DNA of 64,000 bases from Tetradesmus obliquus (GCA_030272155.1 CP126202.1:2108001-2172000); one strand, 5' to 3'. Counted from the stretch's first letter, positions 43,628-55,030 are shown. Notes: generated from the sequence alone by a model not told the origin. A program made the numbers and translations.

Positions 43628-45745
43628 TCGACCGCAGGTGCAGACGGTGGAGTTTGCGCGTGCAGCGGAAGTGCTGGTGCGAGCGTCGGACAGCAGCATG
43701 AACAACTGCCAAGTACACTGACATGTGTATGCTGCTACTGCTGCTGCTGCTGCTGCTGCTGCCCGCAGGTGCAAACAGTGGAGTTTGCGCGTGCGGCAGA
43801 GGTGCTGGTGCGCGCGTGGGACAGCAGCATGAACACGCAGCCGGCGCACATCACGTGGAACCTGATGGGCATGATGAACAACTGCCACTTCAGAATCCTG
43901 GTGCACAAGCACGTGGACGACCAGGTGGGCTGCACTCGGTGGTTTCCCACTTTGTTTGTGCTGAAGCCTATTCGGTGGCTGTTTTGACCGAGGTTTCGTG
44001 TTTTTGATGAGGCGGTGGTGATGAATTTGCTGCCTGCAGCGCAACATGGGGCTGCGCTTGCAGCAGCCCTCACCAATGCAGACAGGGGCCACTGATCCAC
44101 AGGGCGGATCACCAATGCATGTGGTTTTTGTGCAGGGCAACATAGAGCTGCGCTCCTAGCGCCACTGGGGTAAGATCTGACACTGAATTCACCTGATCTT
44201 ACCTGCTGTCCTTCTCTCCACATCCATTGTGCAGGGCAACATGGGGCTGCGCTTCCAGCACCCAGCGCCAGTGCAGCTGGGCACCGCTTGACCCTCTCAG
44301 CTGACAATGCTATTGTGCGTGTTTCTGTTCTTTTGCAGGGCAACATGGGGCTGCGCTTCCAGCACCCCGCGCCAGTGCAGCCGGGCGCCCTCGGCACCAT
44401 TGGCTGGCGGGAAGAGGAGAACCTGGCCCGGCAAGGCCTTGAGGCGGCAGCAGCAGCAGCAGCGCCGGCAGCAGCAGTGGCGGCCAAGCCGGCAGCAGCA
44501 GCAGCAGCAGGCGCTGCGGGGATGTTCACTATGGAGGAGGTGGAGCAGCATGCGACAGAGGAGAGCTGCTGGTTTGTGCACGAGGGCAAGGTGAGTCAAG
44601 AGACAGAGGCTGTGAAAGACTATAGCCTGTTAGTACTGGCAGCACGGCTGTGTCGGCTGTTGGCAGTGGATCTGCTGCTTGCCACTGGATTGAGCACAAG
44701 GGCAAGGTGAGTCGAGGGACAGCGGTTTGACAGATTGCTTGTCTGTACAGACGCCGCAGGTCACTGCAAAGTGGCAGCTTTGCTCTATATCTCGTTCATC
44801 CAGCCATAATTTGAACAGGTGTATGACGCCACACCGTTCCTGGAGGAGCACCTTACCTTCGCCAAATCCATCCCAATCAGTGTAGGCATGGATGCAACAT
44901 CACTGATGGTTGGGAGTACATTCTCATGAAATCTTTGTTTTTCGATGTGCTGCCGTCGTAACAGGTGTACGACGCCACGCCCTTCCTGGAGGAGCACCCA
45001 GGCAGCACAGAATCCGTCCTGATCAGCGCAGGCATTGATGCAGCTTCACTCACGTTTGGTGACGTTTGTGTTGTTTTTCAAATGTAACAGGTGTATGACG
45101 CAACACCCTTCCTGGAGGAGCACCCAGGCGGGGCTGAGTCGATCCTAATCAGCGCAGGCATGGATGCAACCGACGAGTTCAACTCCATCCACAGCAGCAA
45201 AGCAAAGGGCATGCTTGCTCAGTACTACATTGGAGAGCTGGTCACAGCAGAGCAGAAGGCAGCAGCAGCAGCAGCGGCGCCGAAGGGCGCTGTGGCAAAC
45301 GGCGTCGTCAGCATCACAGCCAACGGCACTGCAGCGGCAGTGAACGGGGCAGCAGCAGCAGCAGCAAATGGCAGCGGGGAGTTAGTGGCGCTGGATCCGC
45401 GCAAGAAGATTGCATTCAAGCTAGCAGAGAAGATTGAGCTGAGCCACAACGTGCGGCTGTTCCGCTTCGCGCTGCAGAGCCCGGAGCACAAGGTGAGCGG
45501 CGGTGCAGCGCTACTTGCAGCTAGTTTGACTGCACGTTGACTGCTGGTTTGACTTGGACTCGCTGGTTTGACCTGGATCCGCTCCAACCTCCGCGCCCCA
45601 TAACATGCCATAGAGTATATAGCACAGCTCCACAAGCAACGATCCATTATGCAGGCTAACACTTGCTGCTGCTGCTGCTGCCGTGCAGTTTGGCCTGCCT
45701 GTGGGCAAGCACGTGTTCCTGTACGCCAGCGACTGACTGAAACTC

Positions 45746-45790
<45 letters not shown>

Positions 45791-47337
45791 ACTGCAGTTC
45801 GGCCTGCCTGTGGGCAAGCACGTGTTCCTGTACGCCAGCATTGGAGGGGAGACGGTCATGCGTGCGTACACGCCCACCAGCCAGGACAAGGACCTGGGGC
45901 ACTTTGACCTGGTAATCAAGGTCTACAGGTGGGTCAAAGGCGTTACTTTGACCAGCGTGGTTGACCGCAGTTGCATGCACATATCAGTCTGTCTTGGTTG
46001 AACTTCTGCAAGCAAACACCAGCTGCGCCAGCACCAGAGAAGAGCAAGTGTTGCAGTAACAGCCGTGGAATTGCCGAGGCAATCCTCAGCCCAGTGAAAC
46101 TCTGGTCAAAGCTTTTACCATCTCTTCTGCTGCTGTTGCTCCTGCTGTTCAAACTGCTGTCTGCAGGGCCAACGAGCACCCCAAGTTCCCTGAGGGCGGC
46201 AAGATGAGCCAGCACCTGGACAGCCTGGCAGTGGGTGACAGCATTGAGGTGAAGGGGCCAGTGGGGCACTTTGTCTACGAGGGCCGCGGCAAGTTCAGCC
46301 TCAACCGCAAGCCGGGCTTCGCCAAGTGAGTCGAGCTTTTGAGGGTTGGGGGCTTTGAGTATTGCTGTTGGCTGCAGCACAGTGACCTACAGCCTGCAGT
46401 GCGTGCCAAATGCAAGAAGCTTGCTGGTGCTGTGTGTGGCTCCAGTCATCAAAGCAGCTGTGGTTGTGCGCACATATCGTAGCACGTGCTTGGCTACACA
46501 CAAGCACCTCGCGCTCAGGTGACACGTGTGCCATACAACGCCTGACGCAATGCTGAAGCTTCTCGTTCTTGCTGCTGCTGCTGCCGCTGCTGCTGCTGCT
46601 GCTGCTGCTGCTGCAGGAGCATCAGCCTCATTGCTGGCGGCACCGGCATCACTCCCTGCTGGCAGGTCATCCGCACCATCACTGACGACCCGGAGGACAC
46701 CACAGAGGTCAGCTGCATTTTGAATTGTGTTACTTCTGTTATTTATGTTACCATAACGTGGGAGGTGTTTCACTGTGTCATTTGTGTAGCATGCAGGACA
46801 GCGTGTTGATGTGTGGTGGCGTCTGCTGCACTAGCAGCTGCCCGGCTGCTACTGGCCAGTCAAAACTGCCGATCCTGCAGGACCCCTTTTCTGTTCAACT
46901 TCAACAGCAACTCGAACTGACTGACACTCGCAACTGTCTGTTGTCCTGCCTTCTGTCTGCAGGTGCGGCTGCTGCTGGCCAACCAGTGTGAGGACGACAT
47001 TTTGCTGAGGGAGCAGCTGGAGGGGCTGGCAGCAGCACACCCCAACTTCAAGCTCTGGTACACGCTGGACAGGTGAGGCGGGATAAAATTTGGGCCGGAT
47101 ATAATTTGCATGAGTGATTTCGTTGCACAATCTAGCTGCTGACACTCAGTGAGAGATGCGTTGGCATGATTTATCAGGGTCTTGAGCACTTGTGGGTCCC
47201 TGGCAGCCTCAAAGCATCAGCAAACACAAGCATGTGCACATGGTCTTATGGTAGAGACATTGGTGCTTTCCACAGCCGGCAGTACTGTCACGACTTGGTT
47301 ACCTGCTCACACTCACCACCGCTGCTGCTGCTGCTTG

Positions 47338-47370
<33 letters not shown>

Positions 47371-47765
47371 TGCAGGGCCCCTGAGGGCTGGGCCTACAGC
47401 AATGGCTTCATCAACGAGGACATGCTGCGTTGTCAACTTCTAACACACCACTGCTGCTGCTGCTGCTGCTGCTGCAGGGCGCCCGAGGGCTGACCTACAG
47501 CAGCGGCTTCATCGACAAGGACATGCTGCTTCATCATAATCTCACACACCACTGCTGCTGCTGCTGCTGCTGCTGCTGCAGGGCGCCCGAGGGCTGGGCC
47601 TACAGCAGCGGCTTCATCAACGAGGACATGCTGCGGGAGCACCTGCTGCCAGCAGGGCCCGAGGCCATCGTGGCGATGTGTGGCCCCCCACCCATGATCA
47701 AGTTTGCGTGCATCCCTAACCTGGAGAAGCTGGGCTACACGGAGCAGCAGATGATCACCTTCTGA
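39546..47765 (+). CDS. NIT1: Assimilatory nitrate reductase (Moco, cytochrome b5, FAD/NAD(P)H)
   Basis: It reduces nitrate to nitrite in the cytosol with NAD(P)H. The 14 exons are 39546-39721, 40406-40641, 41280-41477, 41987-42241, 42554-42685, 42950-43083, 43769-43924, 44339-44590, 45091-45492, 45798-45928, 46167-46325, 46617-46707, 46963-47072 and 47582-47765. They total 872 codons with stop, the normal length for the family. Moco domain: [20 protein letters not shown] and [14 protein letters not shown], with ligand Cys136. The dimerisation region includes [19 protein letters not shown]. Cytochrome b5 has haem ligands His524 (EEHPGG) and His547 (NSIHSSKA). The reductase has RAYTPTS (669-675), GGTGITP (751-757) and CGPPPMI (844-850). 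Ala-rich hinges flank the b5 domain. Intron 1 appears to be GC-AG (AAAG/GCAAGG). Ten of the 14 exons have damaged edge copies in the neighbouring introns, about 21 in all. Confidence 0.95.
40153..40350 (+). repeat. Two upstream echoes of nitrate reductase exon 2, 5' edge
   Basis: Copies at 40153-40230 and 40281-40350 each follow a good acceptor (CTGCAG, TCTACAG). They encode [20 protein letters not shown] and [20 protein letters not shown], and lose homology after GFIT. The intact exon starts at 40406. Confidence 0.88.
40722..41084 (+). repeat. Two downstream echoes of nitrate reductase exon 2, 3' edge
   Basis: Copies at about 40722-40847 and 40942-41084 repeat the second half of exon 2 (PKLSW ... 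CDAGVCAG region). They have frameshifts and a TGA, and both keep a donor (GTGGGC, GTGCGT). Confidence 0.87.
41525..41612 (+). repeat. Downstream echo of nitrate reductase exon 3, 3' edge
   Basis: It copies [19 protein letters not shown], then an in-frame TAG, then [10 protein letters not shown] with donor GTGAGC. The intact exon ends at 41477. Confidence 0.87.
41650..41909 (+). repeat. Two upstream echoes of nitrate reductase exon 4
   Basis: A decayed copy at about 41650-41740 has lost its start. A near-exact copy at 41809-41909 ([20 protein letters not shown] then [12 protein letters not shown]) follows CCTGCAG. The intact exon begins at 41987. Confidence 0.87.
42785..42841 (+). repeat. Downstream echo of nitrate reductase exon 5, 3' edge
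   Basis: It copies [10 protein letters not shown] followed by an in-frame TAG and the ACACAG/GTGCGT junction. It lies after a CAG-rich stretch. Confidence 0.78.
43152..43195 (+). repeat. Downstream echo of nitrate reductase exon 6, 3' edge
   Basis: It is a 44-bp copy coding [12 protein letters not shown] with donor GTGCGC. The intact exon ends at 43083 with GTGCGT. Confidence 0.82.
43373..43718 (+). repeat. Three upstream echoes of nitrate reductase exon 7, 5' edge
   Basis: Copies start at 43373, 43507 and 43638, about 132 bp apart. Each is preceded by a CTG tract and encodes [25 protein letters not shown], then reaches TGA. The second has lost its acceptor (CGCATG in place of CGCAGG). The intact exon starts at 43769. 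Confidence 0.9.
44040..44285 (+). repeat. Three upstream echoes of nitrate reductase exon 8, 5' edge
   Basis: Copies start at 44040, 44136 and 44235, about 100 bp apart. Each follows a TGCAG-type acceptor and encodes [14 protein letters not shown] or a decayed version. One carries a TAG and another ends at TGA. The intact exon begins at 44339. Confidence 0.88.
44683..44706 (+). repeat. Downstream echo of nitrate reductase exon 8, 3' edge
   Basis: It is a short decayed copy of the WFVHEGK end followed by GTGAGT. The intact exon ends at 44590. Confidence 0.65.
44819..45048 (+). repeat. Two upstream echoes of nitrate reductase exon 9, 5' edge
   Basis: Copies start at 44819 and 44965 after AACAG acceptors and encode [11 protein letters not shown] with partial SILISAGMD. 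Both lack the complete haem-ligand motif HPGG: the first has HLT, the second HPGS. The intact exon starts at 45091. Confidence 0.88.
45689..45738 (+). repeat. Upstream echo of nitrate reductase exon 10, 5' edge
   Basis: CTG tract, TGCAG, then [14 protein letters not shown] followed by D and TGA. The intact exon begins at 45798 after a longer CTG tract. Confidence 0.88.
47376..47530 (+). repeat. Two upstream echoes of nitrate reductase exon 14, 5' edge
   Basis: Units of about 103 bp, each with a CTG tract and CTGCAG, start at 47376 ([18 protein letters not shown]) and 47478 (with an 1-codon loss, [14 protein letters not shown]). The intact exon starts at 47582. Confidence 0.9.
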
Positions 47766-49517
47766 AGCGTTATAACATGTTACAAGTGTTATAAGGGGTT
47801 GCTGTTAAACAGGGGAGTACAGAGCAGCTGTTTGCTGTTAGCTGTGTGTTAGCCCTGCACGGTCGCCATAGAGAGGCTTGCTGTGATGTGCTGGGCTGAC
47901 TGGCTGCTAGTTGCAGCAGCAAGAAGGCAGGGCTGCTTCATGTGCAGCCTGTCTGCTTTTTGGACTTGCAGGCTGCACGTTGCAGGGTGTACACTATTTG
48001 CAGGGCGTTGGTACAGGGACTGTGGCGGTGGTATGTGCTGTGTAGGCTGACAACATGGAAGATGTGCTGATGTCCATTCTGTTGTTTGATCTTGTTGATG
48101 CATGGATTGATCCATCTACCTAGAGGCAGGGTGCTGCCCCTGCATGCTGTACTGCAGCAGCACAGCAGCAGACTGGTCTTCCTTTTTCATAGTACGAACT
48201 GCGTCTTCTCGGTGGAAAATGCAGTGCTTTGAACTGCGCAGCCTCTAATGCACAGGCCGCGCAGTTGCTGTCTCTTCCTGAGCCAGCGCAGTGCTGAGTG
48301 CCGGCTGCGTTGCATGAGAGAGCTTCTGAAACCAAGGAAAACCTATGCACTGGAGAGATTAAGCTTTTGACAGTTTGTGAGATGCATAGTTGAGCTGCCA
48401 CTCTCAGCGTCGGATGCTGAGGCTGTGGCTGAGAGCGCTGGTTAATCCTGTTGCGCGGCAGCGCAAGTGTGCTGAGTGCGTGCTGTTTCTGCATCCTTGT
48501 TGCTGGGGGGGCTGGGCAGCGCCATGGCGCAAGTGGTGGGCTAGCACTGAGCAGCTTCATATCGTGTTGTGCAGTGCATGAATCAAGGAACGCGTACTGC
48601 ACGTTTCAAACGTGTGCGTGCCACCATATACCTGGGAGCACTGTTCGTACATGGTGGCCGCCACCAGCAGAAAACTGCTGCGTAGGCGGCCTACCAGGTA
48701 GAGGTATGGGTTCCTACATGCAACCGGTTGCGAATGCTATGTATCTGGAGATGTGCCCACATCTGTGACAGCGGACTTGAACCTCATGAGGTTCACTTGA
48801 ATTTGTGGATCTGGCTCATTGAACGCATTGAAGCTGAGCTCGACCCATCAAGTGCCTTGTGTTTTTGGCGGCTTTGTCAGCGCCAAATCTCCTATGATCC
48901 ATGACACAGTCGTGTTATGATGTGCGGCACACCCTCTGGGTCAGACCAACCTGGTCTGGCCTTGAGTCAAGTTGAAGGCCCAAAGTCACCGCAGCCCAGT
49001 CATGTGTTCAAGTACCTTCTGTAACCTGGCGGGGTGCCAATGTGGATGCGATAGCCGCTAGACAGCGCTTGCTTGTTAACCTAACGGTCCACAAGAGTAG
49101 CACCGGTTGTGCACCATGCTGTTGACCGAGGTAGGCCTACCAGGACATCACAGCAATGTTGAGCATGGCGGAACAGCGATATCAGGTCTAGTAAGACAAC
49201 TTGTTCGAAACTGCTTCATATACTGTTGTAATGCGCCAGGATTAAACGCTCCCCCGCGGCTGCACGGAGGTCACCCCGGTCGCCTTGTCACTTAGGACGT
49301 AACCCAGGACGTAACCCATGTGGCAAGGCAACATTGCACACAGACACTGCGCAGGTGCCGCCGCACGCAGCATTTTAGCATTGCTAGACGGCAAAATAGC
49401 CTGAAAGCCTGAAGACCGATCCAGACAGCCATGAGCGGCCGTCCATTGCATCCGGACGCGCAAACTAGGCAAACGTCGGATGCGCCAAACCTTTAACAGT
49501 TCCTTTTAGTACTTAAA
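47766..49517. other. Intergenic region between nitrate reductase and F-box gene
   Basis: It holds the nitrate reductase 3' UTR and the upstream region of the F-box gene. No gene, RNA or mobile element is recognised in this 1.75 kb. Confidence 0.35.
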
Positions 49518-52500
49518 ATGGCCAGCAGGTCTCAAGGTAGGGCGCATGGCAGACGCAAGGCCTGAACCGATTGAGGACTCTGCTGACTGCGTGCCGTGTT
49601 GTCGCAGGTGGAGTATTGGAGCTACCTTTAGAAACACATGTTGAGATTTGCAGATGGCTGGACCCTCGGATCCGGTCGCACCTCAGCAGCAGCTGCAGAG
49701 CCTTCGCTGCAGCTGGTCGACTCGCCCCATTCAGCGCAGTGCACGCACACATAGCATCGGATCAGGTTCCAGGATTCAGCAAGTGGCTGCAGGTGAGGCA
49801 ATGCGGGGTTACAGTAGCAACAGATGGCAGTCAATGCTGACCTGTGACTGCGCTGCTGCTTGTATCCCCCAGCCTCTGCTCATGTCAGCGTGCACTCTCA
49901 GCAGCGCCGCAGGACCCTGATCTTGAGCAGAAATTGCTGATTTATCCTCAAGCATATAGCTGTTGGCAGTCGTCAGCTTCACAGCGCAGATTTTGCTGTT
50001 GCAACAGGTCAACATGTTGTAAGTGGGCTGTACAGCCCACTTACAAATCGCAGCGGTACAATTTACTACACATTACCACTGTGTAGCATCCACTGCGTGC
50101 TCATCCCTTTAGCGTTCAAACTCAGTTTCTACACCAAAGCGCTGATATTCATGCCAACCTGCCTGCCAATGGCCTCAGGGACACCTGTTGCAGCTGCACA
50201 TCCTGCCGTTTCACCTCCTTCGGTGCTTTGCCCTGTTACACTTGCAGGAACATGGCAGCCGCATCACCAGCCTCTCCATCCAGGGCCCAGCACTGCACAG
50301 TCAGCGCGCCAAGTCAGCACTCTGGGCAGCACTCGCTGCCCCCAGCAACCTGCAGCACCTGCAGCAGCTGCAGCTGGATATGCCGCTGACTGTGGAAGAC
50401 GAAGCAGCGCTGCTCAGCTGCATATGCGCTAACGCCCCCAGCCTCACGTCTCTGGACCTGCACTACCAGCGGCCGCTGTCACACGCCCGCAAGAGCAACG
50501 CCATGTGCTTCTGTGCACACTCGAGCGCCGCGCCGTGGGCAGCAGCAGCGGGCCAGCTGCGCGCGCTGAGCATCACAGGCGCCTGCTTCTGCAACATGAG
50601 CTACGTGGCTCAGCTCACAGGCCTGACGCTGCTGCAGGTGCGTGCAAAATCCACTGGTTTTGCTGCCGGCTGGTGTTGCGTATGACACTGATGACCTCAA
50701 CGTGATTCCTGCAAGCAATTCCTTGCGCATGCACCGGCTAGCAGCAGAAGCAGCAGCAGCAGCATGCGCAGCGACAGTGACTATGCTTGCATATGTTCAG
50801 CAAGCTGACCAGCAGCTTGGCGCAGCACTTTCATTGTGCATCAGATGTGTGTACACGCCACGTGCGTTTGTCGCGCAGTTATCTTAGATCACAATGGGAT
50901 AGTGGCAGCCGCCTTGAGCCCGACACCCAAGCCAGCCCTGCTGCTCACGCATGTGACCTGCGTATGTATGTGGCACGGCTGCTGCTGTTGCTGCTGCAGG
51001 TCAGCTGCTGCAACACTACCAGACCATGCGCTGAGCTGGCCCTGCTGCTGCAGCGGCTGCCTCAGCTGCAGCAGCTGACCTACACAACCAGCACGCCGGC
51101 CGTGGTCGATCACGCAGTGGCAGCAGCAGTGGCAGCTCACGGCAGCCTCACGCACTTGGAGCTCCATAACTTCATTGCTCCTGCAAGCAACAACAGCAGC
51201 AGCGGCGATGCAGCAGCAGCTGCAGCAGCAGTTGCAACGGCGCTGCGTGGAGCCGCGCTGCAGAGGCTGCAGTGCTTGAAGCTGGTTGACTTCAACGGGC
51301 TTCCGCGGGTGCTGCCGATGCTTGCTGCAGCAGCCGCGGGCCGCAGCAGCAGCAGCAGCAGCACTGGTGTTGCGCTGAAGCAGCTGCAGCTCACACGTGG
51401 CAGGCAGGACGGGTTCATGCCGGCGCTGCTTGCAGGAATGTTCAGCGACAGCGATAGCGATAGTGACAGTGACAGCGACAGTGACAGTGAAGACAGCGTC
51501 GATGACAGCAATGACGCTGGCAGCAGCAGCGATAGCGATGACAGCAGCAGCGATTGCAGCGATGACGGAAAGGACGCAGCCGGCAGCGGTTGCTGCGGCG
51601 TTGCTGCTTCGTCAAGATGCTGTGGTGGGGTCAGCAAGGCCACAGCTGCCGCTGCCGCTGCCGCTGCCGCTGCCATGACAATCAGGAGGAGCAGCGGCAG
51701 CCTGCAGCAGCTGAGCTACGGCAGCAGCGGCTCAGCAGCAGCGCGCTTCAGCAGCAGCTTTGCGCCGCTGGCGCTGCTGCACACGCTGGTGGACCTGGAC
51801 CTGTCAGGGCTGGGCTTGGTCAACATCGGACCAGTTGTTACTTTGACTTTGTTGACCAGCTTGAAGCTGGGCCCAGGGCTGGGTGCAGTGGGCGGCAGCC
51901 AGCACGTCAATCGTATTGATAGCCGGGGGCTTGCAGGCGTCGAGGAGCTGCAGCAGCTGCAACACCTGGACCTGTCACACAACCAGCTGCGGTTTGACAG
52001 CCTGTTGCGGCTGCAGGGTTTGACGGGCCTCACATACCTGAGTCTTGCAGGAAACGACCTGAGCAGCAGCAGCAGCAGCAGCAGCTGCAGTGTTCAGACG
52101 AGCCCAGCATGTAGTGTCGACCTCGCAGTGCGAGTGTGCAGCAGCAGCAAGGCATCAGTCGGCGCCGGTGCACGGGCTGTGTGCTGTGGCGGCGGCAGCA
52201 GCAGCAGCAGCTGCTGTGCAAGCGGCGGCGGATGCATCGATGCCAGCAGCAGCGAAGATGAGGCACCCACACCCAAGAGCAGCAACAGCAGTGTGCGTGC
52301 TGCCGCTGCCTTTGGCTGCATTGTGACAGCCGCAGATGCCAAGGCAGCAGGTGCTGTGCTTGCCAGCAGCAGTGCCCTGGCTACTGCCTACAGCAGCAAT
52401 TCCAATGCAGATCGCAGGAGGCTGGTGCCGCGCTGCGACAGCACCATCAGCAGCACCGCCTGTGCAGCTGCTGCTGCTTGGCGCGGCTGCTGCATGCCAG

Positions 52501-53472
52501 CAGCAGCCAACAGCAGCAGCTCATGGCTGCTGCCAGCTGCCAAGCTGCGCTATTTGGACATCAGCGGCTGTGGCCTCAGCAGCTTTCCCAGCCTGGCAGC
52601 TCCCGCAGCTGCTACTGCTACATCAATTTCAGCAGCTGGCCTGCTGTCTAGCAGCACACTGACTTGCTTGAGGGCTGGCACCTCGCTGCGCCACCTGGGC
52701 AGCGGCGTGTGGCACAAGACGGCCAACCAGCTGACCCCTGAATGCATAGCCAGCCTAGCAGGGCTGATTAACTTGAGGGATCTCGAAGTTGCGGCGGATG
52801 TGCCGGCTGGGTGTTATGCTGGTGGTGCAAGACTTTGCAGCTGCTGAGGGCATCTTCTGCGCAAGCGGCAGCAGCAGCAGCGGCAGCAGCAGCAGCAGTG
52901 CCGGATCCGGCTGCGGCTTCCCACTGTTAGAGGAGCTGGGGGTCATGCTGCGCGGCGCTGCTGGCGCAGCAGCGATGCGGCAGCTGAGGGATAGCTGCAG
53001 GGACCTACGCAAGCTCAGCATCTACCAACACCTCACGCCAGCAGTGAAGCCCAGCAGCAGCTGCTGCGCAAGCACGGCAACAAACTGTGCAGCAGCAGCA
53101 GCAGCAGCAGCAGCAGGGCCGTGCGTCCGCAGCTGGCACGGCGCAGCGCTGTCAGGCCTGAGCCGGCTGCAGCAGCTGTCGCTGCAGCCCCCGCCTGACA
53201 TTAGGCTGCTCACATGCCTCACTGGGCTGCGGCAGCTGCAGCTGCTGGGGCCTGAAGCTAGCTGGAGGCCTGACAGGGCAGCCAGCCAGCCTGGCACGTC
53301 CGCCCCAGCAGCAGCAGCAGTGAATGCGGCGCAGGTGCAGGTGCTGCCATGCTGCGCGCCGTCTTCTGCTGGTGGCTGCTGTGGTGGCGGCGACTCTGCA
53401 CGAGCAGCAGCTGCTGGTGGTGGCTGCAGTGATGGCGCTGCCGCTGCTGCTGGTGGTTGCTGCAGCGATGGC

Positions 53473-53504
<32 letters not shown>

Positions 53505-53790
53505 AGCCAGGTGTGCTCCTGCCGCTGCTGGTGCAGCTAGGTGTGCTCCTGCCGCTGCTGGCACATGCGCTGGGCCATGCTTTGAGGCAGACCCTTCCAC
53601 TCCAGCAACAGCAGCGGCAGCAGCAGGCGTGCTGGCTGGCTCTGGCGCTCGCTGTGTCACAGATGCAGAGCTGCTGGGGTTGAGTGTTATGACAAAGCTG
53701 ACGCACCTGGAGCTGAAGCAGGTGGTGTTCAATGACAGCGCAGCTGATGAGCTGCAGCGGCTGCTGCCCTGCACACGCATCAGCGTCTGA
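49518..53790 (+). CDS. F-box and leucine-rich-repeat protein
   Basis: Exon 1 (49518-49536) supplies MASRSQ and splices to 49608-49792, which encodes an F-box: LELPLETHVEICRWLDPRIR then SHLSSSCRAFAA. Exon 3 (50248-50637) begins EHGSRITSLSIQG and carries the first leucine-rich repeats (SLTSLDLHYQ, QLRALSITG). Exon 4 starts at 51000 (VSCCNTTRP) and contains repeats such as LTHLELHNF, HTLVDLDLSGLGL, QLQHLDLSHNQLRFDSLL and TYLSLAGNDL. It also has an Asp/Ser repeat (51443-51560) and long Ser/Ala/Cys low-complexity inserts. The frame ends at 52847, but the repeats resume in the +1 frame (LEELGVML, TKLTHLELKQ) to a stop at 53788. A one-base indel or a missed intron near 52795-52845 must be assumed. 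F-box/LRR proteins usually select substrates for SCF ubiquitin ligases. The substrate is unknown. Confidence 0.75.
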
Positions 53791-54952
53791 AGTGTGGTAT
53801 GAGCACAGGGTTCTGTTTGCAGGCCGCGCCGCACGTATGTCTAAAGTTCAACACGACTCATAGCGGCGAGTTTGCTGCTTACATATGGCTCCTGCAGCAG
53901 GTGCTGCTGTACGCTGCAACTGTTGCATATGATGTTGCTGTACATGCAATTGTGCGTATGCAGAGGTTGTTATGGACTGCTGTTTGCGCGCAAGGCGTGC
54001 CAGCAGTTGCAGAGCCTGCTGATATTGGTTGTGTAGTTGACTGGCTTGTGGAGGCACACTCTATGTGGAATTGGCTCATGGCAGGCGACGGGTACATGCC
54101 CGGTTTCTGTGTTGCAAAGTACTCGAAGCACTAGATGATCGGCGCTCGGGATTCCAGCTGGCAGGTTGTGCCGCAGCAGTGGTGCAGCGGCGGTGCAGGT
54201 GGGCGGCTGCAGCATGTGTGCAGTGTTGCAGGCAGCAGACTGGCCCCCTTGCAGCTGTTATTATTTGTGCCATCCACATCGCGTGCTGCTGTCCAATGTG
54301 TTATTCGTCTCGTGTCACTGTTATATGCTTCAAACTGTGTTGTTCTGGGCAATGATCAGACTGCACACGGCAGCACGTCGTTTTGCTCCTGTGTACCTTT
54401 CTGGGTGTGTTGCACTTCCCAAGGCTGTGTGTGCAGCTCTGCTGCTGCGCCGCCTGCAGTGTCATGATGCAGATCGCAAGCCGCAGCCGCGGCTTGTGCT
54501 AGCACTGCGCCATGCAGGTTTATGTTCTTTTTTCACATGCCACCTCCTGCGGTGATGCATTATCATATGCTTTGCAGTGCAAACCAGCACACTGAGCACT
54601 GTGAAATGCCGGCAGGCAGGCTGCAGCGTGCCTGAGCATGCTAGTAGGCTGTCTGCTGCATTGATGTGTCTTTGCTGCTGGCCACTGCGCTAGGTACAAA
54701 AGGTTGGTCCACATTCTTTTGCGTGCTCGTTACACAGCATGCTAGACAGTACTGAGGTTAGTTAGGGGCCAAGTTGGCCGGTGACAGTCAGCAGGAGGCA
54801 CTCAGCTATCAGCTGCCAGCATTTTCTTTTAGGTGTCTCGAATGCTGCTGCGTCTCCAAACTGCCTCAACTGGTATCTGCAGCACGGTTTATGCGCACAG
54901 CTTGGGTACGGTTTTGTGCAGATGCAGGCGAGCACAGGAATGACCTGCGTGA

Positions 54953-55030
54953 TTTCCTGCTGCCCTTGGCATCCGAGGTTTCCTGCTGCCCCTGGCATCC
55001 GAGGTTTCCTGCTGCCCCGGGCATCCGAGG
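54953..55030. repeat. Tandem repeat, 3 x 26 bp
   Basis: Three consecutive copies of a unit starting TTTCCTGCTGCCC and ending GGCATCCGAGG, with one or two differences. Confidence 0.92.

Noticed and set aside
50787-50999. Extending F-box/LRR exon 4 upstream to the first ATG of its open frame
   Set aside because: The segment is intron-like and ends CTGCTGCAG. Starting at 51000 keeps the phase with exon 3.
53799-54134. 111-codon frame after the F-box/LRR gene
   Set aside because: It has no domain, no splice support and ordinary composition. It is probably 3' UTR or chance.
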